From Gari tellinella (Eukaryota > Mollusca > Bivalvia > Cardiida > Psammobiidae), in NCBI GenBank assembly GCA_922989275.2, contig OV277861.1:53793623-53857622 (forward strand): a DNA stretch of 64,000 nucleotides, written 5' to 3'. Positions 32,532 through 41,985 of the stretch are shown one piece after another; within the stretch, counting starts at the first letter, position 1; every line of letters begins with the position of its first letter. The notes below the pieces were generated by a model that was given only the letters and a program-made list of their open reading frames with translations, was not told the origin of the DNA and searched no databases. Made by a program: the position numbers and the translations under genes.

Positions 32532-32811
32532 CTGTAATACTGACGTTTGACCTCATTTAAAAAAAAAAAAACTTAATCGAAAGATACATGTTTTTATAAC
32601 ACTATGTTAGAAATTATTTTTCCTACATTAATTGTATAGATAAATTTTCGTTTTACTACATGTAGTACACGGTTTGTAGGTGGCGCATATATTCGTCTCT
32701 AGGGTCCAACGGGTGGTTACACTTCTATGAAGGGGCGGTTTGCCAATGCATAATTGTTTCAAACTCTCTCAACATGAGGTAAACTGTATATCTTATTGCG
32801 TACAGTTCAAG

Positions 32812-32925
32812 GATAGGTTGATGAAAACCCTATTTACTGATTATATCGTTGAGAAATGAAACCAAGGCGCTAGCATACGGTTTAGGTTTATATAAGGGTT
32901 AAGTGTTCAGGCAGAAACCGGATAT
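32812..32925. repeat. Dispersed repeat shared with 24248-24362
   Basis: It has ggataggttgatgaaaaccc, gttgagaaatgaaaccaagg, ggtttaggtttatataaggg and gtgttcaggcagaaacc. It directly precedes a TTAA-ended element. Confidence 0.5.
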
Positions 32926-33176
32926 TTAACCCTTTCCCCCATAGAAGCGCCTTTTAGCGCATTCAGTTTATTCTTGCCTTGAAGAAAATAGTTCCAATTT
33001 ATACATTCATAAATATGTATAATACAAAATATTTTCTATATTCTAGCAGATGATAGCTGAAAGCAGGCTGAAAGTAAAGCAGAATGCGTTTAAAGCGCAT
33101 TCTGCTTTACTTTCAACCTGCTTTAAGTGGACACCTATATTCAATACTAGAGATATGCTATGTGGGAAAGGGTTAA
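32926..33176. mobile_element. TTAA-ended miniature element with a family C-like palindrome
   Basis: It begins TTAACCCTTTCCCCC and ends gggaaagggttaa, the family A type of terminus. The centre is agtaaagcagaatgcgttta / agcgcattctgctttact, like family C rather than the GACGCC module. It may be a chimera of the two families. Confidence 0.7.
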
Positions 33177-34382
33177 GGCAGCGTGCTCCTAGTGAGATCA
33201 AGACTTTGCCGTTACACCCTTAGTATAATCCGCCATTCTGATCAAATATTTACATTCGCCCCATTCAATTCCATTGAAAAATGTGTCTTTCAATTCGTGT
33301 AAACGCTATTTCTCAAGAAAGCAGGACTTGTTGATAAGTTTCGAATAGAAGGCGGGGCATATGCATTTTTTATTCGCGAATTAACCTTTGGAACTCGGAG
33401 AGCAAACATTTGGCGGATTTGTCAATAAATTGTTCTTAACCGATGTATGCCTTAGCGGAAACCATGTTTACCGACAACAATTCTTCTTTATTAATGAGAT
33501 AAATTGCAAGAAAATTGATCTCCTAATCAGCAGCTGTATGCCTTTCTTTATGACAAAAAAATATATTTATCCTACTTTCAAATTGATGTCATTTCGAAAT
33601 GACGTCAAATCGGCATTTTGACCACTGTCTATATTCGTCTCGTAATGAACAGTGATTGTCTTATTTAACCGGATTAACCAGTCTACATCGTGTTATGATG
33701 TTTTGAGCTATATAAATAGGTTGAAAACTTGAAATTGCGTCGAGCTATCTAGTACTGTCCATTTTATTTCATGATTTCTATTTATTAATAATAAAATTAA
33801 AAGTCAAGCGTAAAAGATTTTGGTAATACGTTTGACCATCTACATTTTATACAACGCGAGTTATATATATATACACGTTTGTTTGCTATCAGAATTGGGA
33901 AAAATGTCGGATACATGTGAATACTAAGCTTCGCAGATTTCGGGGCAACGGCCGGTTGATGGTTGCAAAAACTATGGTTTTCGTTATTTCAAAGTAAGTA
34001 AGAAAAGCAAGGGATATGAAATTGGTTTTTTCGTTATTTTGAAGTAAATAAGACAGGGAAGGCGTTAGAAGTTGAAAACGGACTGTTTGAAAAATTGTTT
34101 ACAATGGATCTAATTGATTTATCATAAACGCATTTATTGGTAACGAATTACGTTTGCTTCACTGTTCAGCAACTTGCATCCTCAAAAGTTCATTTCACGC
34201 ACTCACCGCCCCCTGACTTTTATAATTGACATTTTCAGAGCAAATATCATCGGGCAATTTAGTTGAATAAAATATGATGTACATGTACCGAATTCTTTAC
34301 GAATTGCTTGATTGAAATACAGCTGAGTTTGCCTTAAATAGCACTAAACAATGCCTAACATTCGATCATTAATACACTAGTC

Positions 34383-34475
34383 AGCTAAATGCAGGACAAT
34401 GTAATGCATTTAGCTTCTAAATGAGCTTTCTGCATTTGACTTGGCCTGCATTAAGGAAACACCTGCCGGTATACA
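34383..34475. repeat. Family C-like palindrome relic
   Basis: agctaaatgcaggacaatgt, gcatttagcttctaaatgag, ctttctgcatttgac, gcctgcattaaggaaacacc. The arms pair partly and terminal repeats are missing. Confidence 0.4.
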
Positions 34476-34510
34476 TGTTCACCCTTAGTCGTCGTTAGGT
34501 CTTGGTCTCT

Positions 34511-34721
34511 TTAACCCTTTCACTCTCAATGACGCTTGACATCGCAATTGCAATCAATTTGAATCCTGATCAGACGCCGCGTAACGCGGCGTCTGATCAG
34601 GATCCAAACTGTTTGACACCCGTCTCAATATATTTAAGTCATGCTACATTGAATCTTAATTTGAAACGATCTTGCAAATAACACACTTGAAACAGACGAC
34701 AATGAAACGGTGAAAGGGTAA
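34511..34721. mobile_element. Family A miniature element, complete
   Basis: It runs from TTAACCCTTTCACTCTCAAT to acggtgaaagggtaaa. The module is perfect (gatcagacgccgcgtaacgc and complement), then cgtctcaatatatttaagtc and cagacgacaatgaaacgg. About 211 bases. Confidence 0.85.
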
Positions 34722-34869
34722 AATATTCACGGATAGTTTGCTAGTGAAAGGTTTAAGAGAAGGCGAACTGTATGTTATCACGCAAAGGTCATTGAACTCA
34801 GCGTACTTTTGCCTTGAACTGTTTCCTCCTGTTATCAGGGTAGTGTTACGACTGGCTCTGCTTGTGGAA

Positions 34870-34959
34870 ATGAAGAGTAGCGGGCTCTGGGGGCTATGTG
34901 TCCTTTCGTGCATCGGTGCTTCTCACGAACGGTTCGTCGTTGATCGGAAATTCCGTCCG
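34870..34959 (+). CDS. Possible first exon of a secreted peptide gene
   Basis: An ATG at 34870 opens 30 codons that begin MKSSGLWGLCVLSCIGAS, which looks like a signal peptide (charged start, hydrophobic core, small residues before a likely cleavage). The codons continue HERFVVDRKFRP and stop at a fair splice donor, CCG|gtaaat, at 34960. A conceivable second exon starts after ttctgttcttgag near 35634 and runs 30 codons in phase to a TGA, but that acceptor is weak and I do not recognise the product. Chance is a real alternative, because short signal-like frames are common. Confidence 0.25.
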
Positions 34960-35102
34960 GTAAATATCGATATGATGTTGGTCACCTTTTTGAGTACCAA
35001 CTTGTTGTATGCTTTAAAAGTGTGGCTTGCATAGGTTTTAATTCAAGTTTAGTTACTGTGTGTCAAGTCGTGATCAACAAATTGTGCCACTGCTTGGGGT
35101 CA

Positions 35103-35352
35103 GGGACGCGTTTCATAAAACTTGGTACGACAAAAACGGTCGTAAGTCAAAGCTTTAAAATACATTAAATTTTAATTTCTGATTTCTCAGTCTAATTCTG
35201 TCTTGTGACATCTCGTTGGAACCGTCTTTTCAAGACGATTCCAACGAGATATCACAAGACAGGATTAGATAGAGAAATAAATAATATTGAGACTTTTATA
35301 TTTTGACTTACGACAACATTTGCCGTACGAAGCTTTTATGAAACGGGCCCCA
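35103..35352. mobile_element. Family G inverted-repeat element, complete
   Basis: It runs from gggacgcgtttcataaaact to atgaaacgggcccca. Inside are gacaaaaacggtcgtaagtc and gacttacgacaacatttgcc. The central hairpin is atctcgttggaaccgtcttt / caagacgattccaacgagat. It is homologous to 11005-11250. Confidence 0.75.
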
Positions 35353-35799
35353 GGTCGTGGCTAAAAGTCGCAGGGTTACAATTAGTTTAAACCGGGCAAA
35401 ACTAACCACAACTAATATGCTTTAAATGTATATCTGTGCAAGATTTCAATATTCTCCATATTATTTTGCCTTGAACTGGCAAAACACGTATACAGTGTAT
35501 TTTGTGTTTAAAGAAGTATGAGGTTTTTAGAAGGCTGTTAATTGCTTTATACAAGTCAGAACGTTGTACGTTGTCCCTTTCTTCAATCAATGTATCATTT
35601 ACACAAGTGTCACAAATTTACGTTCTGTTCTTGAGAATGAAGACTTAAGCACAAGTTCCATTAAACATAAACAACGTCTGTTTAGAGGAAATACCCGTAC
35701 CCTAATATCAAATAATCGTCTCATCTGACTGTCATCAATAGTTCATTGGACATACTTCAAAACCAAAAGGGAGCTTTCTGTATTGCGTATTTAGTACTT

Positions 35800-35937
35800 G
35801 TGTTCCCTCTCTACAACGGCCCTCCCAACAACGACTCCCTCCTTACAACGACATTTGCCGCTGTTACCCAAACAATACATTAATGTCCAACCTTTTCATG
35901 GCTGCAATATTGTCAGCTTAAAATTGTCGTGATGTTA
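35800..35937 (-). mobile_element. Family D miniature element, one end only
   Basis: gtgttccctctctacaacgg, ccaacaacgactccctcctt, ttcatggctgcaatattgtc, agcttaaaattgtcgt. It stops before the module. Confidence 0.65.
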
Positions 35938-36024
35938 TATGGTTGTGAATATCTATATATGACTAAGATGATGTACTTTGTACAAATCTGAATAAAATTC
36001 TGTTCTGTTCTTCTGTTCTGTTCC

Positions 36025-36230
36025 ACAGGCGCTGAATAACACGGGACGCCAAATAACGTCATTTTCGATGACATTAAGGTAAACAGCATAACGTTTTGGA
36101 GGAAAATCTATATAGCGGAGGGTCTACAAACTACGGCTTCAATTAATTTAAAAGGTGCTTAAACTTGTTATGTGAAAATCTCACATTCGTAGTCATTATT
36201 TATCATCTTTAATAAACTCGTTGACTAAAA
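36025..36230 (-). repeat. Family E dispersed repeat
   Basis: The reverse complement of 10197-10405: ccacaggcgctg, gggacgccaaataacgtcat, gcggagggtctacaa, gtgaaaatctcacattcgta, aataaactcgttgactaaaa. A short inverted copy of its end follows (ttttagtcaactggtttatt, 36262-36302). Confidence 0.6.
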
Positions 36231-36522
36231 AGAAATTGACGTTCGCCTAGGCTCGCATCATATTATTTTAGTCAACTGGTTTATTAAGAATGATAGATAA
36301 AGAACACTCATAAAAGATCCTCAATTTATTATATACCAATCGATGGTTGATAAAGATTTGTCAGTTAGATAAATTTCATATGCTTCACAGTTGATATCAT
36401 CACTTGTGATGATAACACTTTAGAAGTGACAATATCATTTTTGTTACGTCGCGCGTAACCAATTAAAAGTTTGTGTTTTCTCTGTAAAACGTCATTAAAA
36501 TGTAAATAATAAATACAATAAC

Positions 36523-36660
36523 CAATACCTTTGGATAGATATGAAAAATATATCACTCGAATGGGTTGCTATCTGGATATAAACTCGTCCTGCGGACTCG
36601 TTTTTACCAGATAACAACCCATTCTCGTGATATATTTTTCATATCAATCCAAAGGAATTG
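36523..36660. repeat. Near-perfect 138-base palindrome
   Basis: Arms caatacctttggatagatat, gaaaaatatatcac, gaatgggttgctatctgg pair with ccagataacaacccattctc, gtgatatatttttcatatca, atccaaaggaattg. The centre cgtcctgcggacg is near 36590. No known element ends. Confidence 0.85.
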
Positions 36661-37300
36661 ATTATCGTCTTTATATTATACTATTTGATTTATAAACATA
36701 CATGCTTAAAACATTTAAACGCATCTAAATATTCCAGTATATACTTATATGCATGTTGTTTTTTGTAGTTAGAAACATAGATGCTTTGTTATCTTTGTAT
36801 ATGTTATGTTTTTATGAATGTTATTCTATGTAAGTAAACGGACTTCCAGTAGGTAGTTCCAAAAATAAAAAATAAAAAATTATATGTACATTTATCACAT
36901 CGCACAAAGCATACAGTGCTGTCAAAATCGTATGACACAGTGTTTAGTTTAATAAAACTGGAATCTATTGAGTCAACGGAACATACTGATAAAGCCGCTT
37001 GTGTTATTTGAATTTTCCAATCTTGCATCAAATTGACGCCATGTCAAAATAATGCGGCAATAACACTTAGTACTTCCGGAACAATGGAACGTCATTTTCG
37101 TCTAATATACTGCATTTAACTGGTGACTATTTTATAATTTTAATATTTTTTGCACTTGCAAACAAAACAAAAAACACAAGAGAATATGCACTATCAGACA
37201 GGAGGGATTGGTTCTTGGCTTCTCAACTGGATCCAAACTGTTTAAGACTCTGGAAAGGTATTCAGGTCAGCCTTTAAAATTGTTGCAGACGGCACATTTT

Positions 37301-37314
37301 ACAGACGACACTTA
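37301..37314. repeat. Target-site duplication of LINE 2, 3' side
   Basis: acagacgacactta is repeated exactly at 39945-39958, on the other side of the LINE. Confidence 0.85.
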
Positions 37315-39944
37315 GTTTAAACATATTTTATTTCAAACAGTACATATTTCATAATCATACATAAATATACTTTAGGATGAGAACGAAAGCAATGTTTGCT
37401 TATTAAGTTCTTCTCCTAGTTTGTGGCTGAAAACAATCACGATTAACAAATAAACATTTGGATTAAAGGAATATGTTTGGTGAACGTAACAATATGTCAG
37501 TATACAGTCAACCTTGCGCCAAGCGACAATAAAATAGAGGGTTTATGTGCAACATTATATACAATAAATACCTATTGTTATGAGATGCATGACACGCAAA
37601 AAGTAGAAAGATTCTACAGTGGATATTTATACAATGGATTGTACCACACAGACCTATGGCATATGCTACTACATTTACACTTATACACTAAGGAGTCACT
37701 TGATTCAAGATCAACTGTACACTGTAAGATTAAAGTTTGAATTTTTTTTGGCATGATATTGGCGATGCATATAGCATCAAAGATGATGGAGAGGTTGAGG
37801 TAGACTAGAATGGAACTCTTTGACGGAAAGTATGGGATAGGTATTAATTAGGGTTGTTGCTTTAAAGTATGAGGTTGTTCACTTTGAAAACGGAAACTGA
37901 AGCGATATAACGGCCGTATATATGAATAGCCCAGAGGGCAAACAACGTTGCCCCAACGATAAAACAACGTTGCAACGTTTGAATCAACGTCGTAACACCG
38001 TTGGCACAACGCCATGTGTCCATTAGGTTTAATAGCGAAATTGTTGATTACATAAAGCGCTTTGTTTTGGTAATATAGGTTTGTACAGCGTTAAAAATGG
38101 TAGTATTTTGTTCCGCAGTTAGACTGTTATCGCCGTAGAGAAAAAGTTTTGTAGTAGCTGTACATATTGGATTAACTGTGTGTAACAGTGCCAAGCGGAA
38201 ATCGTTGTATGTGCGACAGAACATGAAGAAGTGCTCAGTACTCTATATATTACCACAGTGACAAAGTGGTGAATCTACTATATCCTTATGAAAAAGAGTA
38301 AGATTGAGAGAACTACAGTTAGTTCTGAGTCGGGTATGGAGGATTTGAGCATGTCTATGTCCAGTGTAGTAATAAGGCGGTATATTCGATGTTCCGGTGC
38401 TTAGCGAGTGCTTGAAAGAAGATACAGAAGTAGAGTTACGAGTTTCAGGTGAGAGAGAATTCCATAAATTGGCAGCGGAAGGCAGAAAAGAATTAGAGTA
38501 CAGTTGTGTGCGGCAGAATGGAATCTGGATATTGTTTTCGTTTCTTAAGCTATATGCGGAGGTATCGCTGACCAAAGGGGGTACTAAAGAGGAAAGATAT
38601 GAAGGGGTTATATTATTGACCATTTTATAAAACATAACGAGTTTGTGATTGTCCCTTCTTTTTGCTAGGCTTTCCCATCCAGTTTCAATATAAAGGATGT
38701 GTATAGATACAAGCTTAGTGGCACCTGTTACGATACTTGCAGCTTCATTTTGAATACTATCAAGTTCGTCTTTCTCTTCATTTGTACAGTTTCCCCATAC
38801 AACGTCTGCATATTCAAGAATAGGTCTTACAAAGCTAAAGTAAATTGTTTCCAGTGATTTTCTATCAAGCATAGATTTTAATCTGCGCATTATATTTATT
38901 CTATTCCAAGCTTTTAGTTTTATATTCTCAATGTGTTGGTGCCATTTACCGTCATTTGATAAGTGAACGCCTAAATGTTTATGAGATTGAACCTCAGATA
39001 TATTTTCATTTGACATTGATAACGTAGGATGGATAGGTTTATTAGTTTTCCGAGAAATTATTAATGATTCAGTTTTGGAGGGATTAAAAGAAACAAGCCA
39101 ACGTTTAGCCCAGTTTGAGATAACAGAGATGTCAGAGTTAAGAATAGCAGCAGAGGTGTTGGCATGCTCAACGATAATGTAAAGACTAGTATCGTCAGCA
39201 AAAAGACGAATGTTAGATTGGATGTCTGAGACAATGTCATTAATATATATTCGAAATAAGAGAGGACCGAGAATAGAACCTTCAGGTACACCTGCATTAA
39301 TAGTTGACCAATTGGAGGTTGTACCTGGAAGAATTACCCGTTGTTTCCTATTTGACAGGTATGCAGCAAACCATTTTAAGAGAGAGCCGTCGATACCTGC
39401 ACTTTTAAGTTTTACTAAGAGTCCTTTGTGCCAAACACGGTCGAAAGCTTTGCTAATGTCAAAGAAAACAGATCTTATTTCTTTACCATCATCCAAAGCT
39501 TTACAAAAAGTGTTATAAATAAAAGTAAGCTGATTAACTGTAGAATCCCCCCTTATAAAACCTGACTGCAAATGTGACAAAAAGTCATTATCTAAAAGAA
39601 AGTTATAAACATGTTTAAAAATAAGCCTTTCCAATACTTTGTCAAGATTACTAAGAAGGGATATGGGGCGATAGTTATTAACCAGAGAAGAGTCACCTTT
39701 TTTAAAAACAGCGCAGACATTTGCCTGTTTCCACATTTGGGGTAAAACACCTTCAGATAAAGATTTGTTAAATATATTACATAGAGGAACACTGAGTTCA
39801 TTAGAAAGTTCACGAAGGATACGATTATTTAAGTTGTCTGGCCCAGACGCTTTTCCTAATGGTAGACATTCTAGGATATCAAGAACTTCATCAGCATTAA
39901 AGATTATAGAAGACAGGGAAGAATTACTCGCGGGAACAATTGGC
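37315..39944 (-). mobile_element. Non-LTR retrotransposon (LINE 2), 5'-truncated, with target duplication
   Basis: Bounded by the 14-base direct repeat acagacgacactta (37301-37314 and 39945-39958). The 3' end on the minus strand is tttgaaataaaatatgttta aac, the same tail as LINE 1. Contains a reverse-transcriptase frame (38243-39955) and a long 3' untranslated part. The 5' edge cuts into the linker before the polymerase, so the endonuclease is missing. Confidence 0.9.
38048..38242 (-). pseudogene. In-frame continuation of LINE 2 after the premature stop
   Basis: It stays in the frame of the 570-codon part, with TEHFFMFC completing the Cys/His knuckle, then LFLYGDNSL, which matches LFLYGNDQL near the C-terminus of LINE 1. 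It ends in TAA at 38048. A single nonsense change explains the break. Confidence 0.8.
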
Positions 39945-39955
39945 ACAGACGACAC
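38243..39955 (-). pseudogene. Reverse transcriptase of jockey-like LINE 2, truncated and with a premature stop
   Basis: There are 570 open codons. GKASGPDNL is at about 34, NYRPISLLS at 94, FFDISKAFDRVWH at 164, GVPEGSILGPLLF at 222 and FADDTSLY at 252. The usual PQG of the polymerase is PEG here, an unusual change at a normally conserved position. The C-terminal knuckle starts with CHC (565-567) and is cut by TAG at 38243-38245. In the same frame beyond the stop, the expected His and Cys and about 60 further codons follow to a TAA at 38048-38050, in line with the end of LINE 1. The first codons (39945-39955) come from the target duplication and flank, not the element. Protein similarity to LINE 1 is clear but moderate, so the two belong to different families. 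Confidence 0.85.
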
Positions 39956-39989
39956 TTACACCGTGTGCAGAAGGATAAAGTATTGGAAA

Positions 39990-40346
39990 TACAGCGCTCC
40001 CCCTCTACAACGACAATGGGAGACAAAAAATGTGTGCGTTGTTCAGAGGGAGTCGTTATAGGGAGGGAAATTGGCTTACAATTGCAAACAGCTTAAATCC
40101 TGATCAGACGCCGCGTAACGCGACGTCTGATCTAGATTCAAGCTTTTTGTCACTCGTTATTATGTTTTTCTGTCAAAATGTCCAATGTGTTACTTTGGGC
40201 AAAACAGCAGACGACAGTTTAAAGCAAACGATATTGCAAAGGTGAAAGTATTAGACGTATTGTGGTCTTGTATGGGGAACAACGACACGGGTCGTTGTAA
40301 GGAGGGGTCGTTGTTGGGAGGGCCGTTGAAGAGAGGTAACGCTATA
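39990..40346 (+). mobile_element. Family D miniature element, complete
   Basis: It runs from TACAGCGCTCCCCCTCTACA to gagaggtaacgctata. It has gttgttcagagggagtcgtt, a module with a gtaac loop and cgacgtc variant in one arm, cattttgacag in reverse, and gtcgttgttgggagggccgt. It is 357 bases and only three bases from the A element that hosts LINE 2. Confidence 0.85.
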
Positions 40347-40862
40347 ATAGCGGTATATCTACTTTGCGGCCATGCAATAGACTTAAAACAAGCTTATATG
40401 AAACAATAAACACCTCTGTTTTTACCACTATTTGGTGTTATCTATACCGTTAGTGCTCCAGATATCTGCTTGAAGTAAGGATATCAATCAGAAACATCGT
40501 TCTGAGTTTTTGGTTGTAATTACACCTTGCTTTTAGTCTTCACTAATCATTTATAAAGTCAATTCGCCTGCTTATTATTGGTCGAAATAGAATGGAAACA
40601 AAATGCAATACAGAAATCTAAATCAATATTAATGCAACATTCAATTTTGTACCAAGCGATCATTAAAGCCGCATTATGTTTTTGAGAAACCTTCATAAAA
40701 CGGTTGTTTGGGGTCCCATTTGAACTACGTGGGACGTGATTCTTTCACAAAAACCGGCTTTATCTAAGAAATTCGCTTTTTAAATTTTATTTATAATATT
40801 TTGGTGCAGCACAACTTAAAAAGCCTCCCTTGTGAATGGAAAGAAGGACAACTCTGTAAATA

Positions 40863-40941
40863 CAGGGCTCCAGATAACGGAAGTATTTCGAAAACTAAAA
40901 TTCTTTATTTCTGCTTTTAAACCCAATGGTGTCATACTCAT
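40863..40941 (+). mobile_element. Family H left half, joined to family I
   Basis: It has cagggctccagataacggaa, ctaaaattctttatttctgc, cccaatggtgtcatactcat, as in 26410-26490. It stops at the point where the hairpin centre should begin and family I sequence follows. Confidence 0.65.
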
Positions 40942-41100
40942 TGCAGTGGTAAATACGCTATTCCTACCCATTTACGCGTTTATCTATGCGTAAGAAACGC
41001 ATAGTGAACGGTTAACGAACGCTTAATGAGCGCTTAACGAACGGTTAAGGCCTAACGATTTGAACGCGTTTAAACGCGTTAATAAACGGTTATACCCGAG
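40942..41100 (+). repeat. Family I repeat rich in AACGCGTT/AACGAACGC motifs
   Basis: It begins cagtggtaaatacgctattc ctaccca, then a run of related units (gcgtaagaaacgcatagtga, ggttaacgaacgcttaatga, gcgcttaacgaacggttaag, aacgcgtttaaacgcgtt). A reverse copy is at 46733-46876. Confidence 0.65.
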
Positions 41101-41729
41101 CTGCTGCGATTGGGGCGTCCGTTTTCCGTTTCACGCGGAGATTTCGGATCTTATCGATGATTGCCGTTTTAGAAAAATCCGAATGAAACGGGTTTATCAA
41201 AAACAAGAATCGATTTGTCACTGGAGCATTACCGCGATAAAACTCATATTGTAATGCGATTTTTGAAAACATTTTCTGTAAATGAGACGCCTCTTATAAG
41301 GATCTAAACTGGTTTCGCTTATAGAATTTATATAAATGATTGGGTCTCCAGCAAAACCTGCTATAATGACAAAATTTTTGATTTTCAGATTTTTGCTGTT
41401 TCCTCAAGAGTAGGGTGTTAGAAATACAGAACAAAAAGAATTTTGGTGATATCTCAATTTTTAATGAAATTACAGCTAATTTAGTAACTGTCCTAGCATT
41501 GAAACATTGACACGCGAGTGCTTAATTGACTTTTAAAAAGCGGCCCAGAAACAGTATTTTAAGAACCAACAATGACTACAGTATGCACTTTTCCTTCCAA
41601 TTAAGACATAAGCTTCTGTTGAATAAACATATAAAACTTTTTGGAATAAATTATGGAGAAAAGAAAAGTATGTTAGAGTTCAGTTGCCATAGTAACGCAA
41701 CCCTAAAAAGGACACACATCTCAGTAAAG

Positions 41730-41985
41730 TCAGTTTCTGTATGGGATTTGAGGACACTTAACGTCCAGATAGACATGGCGAACACATGGCCTCACAATAT
41801 TAAACAGGTACTTCTGGCGAGCGGCAGATATTCCTGCAGGCTGCAGCACGTGCGGCAGATACTCGTGGGGCAAATCGACGTCACGTGACCTCAGAATATC
41901 ATATCTTCTCTCATCAACGTCATCACGCTCTTTCACAAAAACGACGTCAGGCTGGTCCTGTTGAAGCGGAAATACTGGATATTTC
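41730..41985 (-). CDS. Exon 3 (terminal coding exon) of the unrecognised gene
   Basis: A strong pyrimidine tract and CAG at 41986-42000 precede 85 codons rich in Asp, Glu, Arg and Pro. The open frame continues upstream through the intron only by chance. The stop is TGA at 41730-41732; no close AATAAA is evident downstream. Confidence 0.65.

Larger units (their letters stand above)
37216..39987. mobile_element. Family A miniature element split by LINE 2
   Basis: Left of the LINE, 37216-37314 has the A arm ctggatccaaactgtttaag, then tttaaaattgttgcagacgg. Right of it, 39945-39987 reads acagacgacacttacaccgt, gtgcagaaggataaagta, the degenerate A terminus. Joined, these match the right half of family A (compare 18240-18387). 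This dates the LINE as younger than the A element. Confidence 0.75.
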
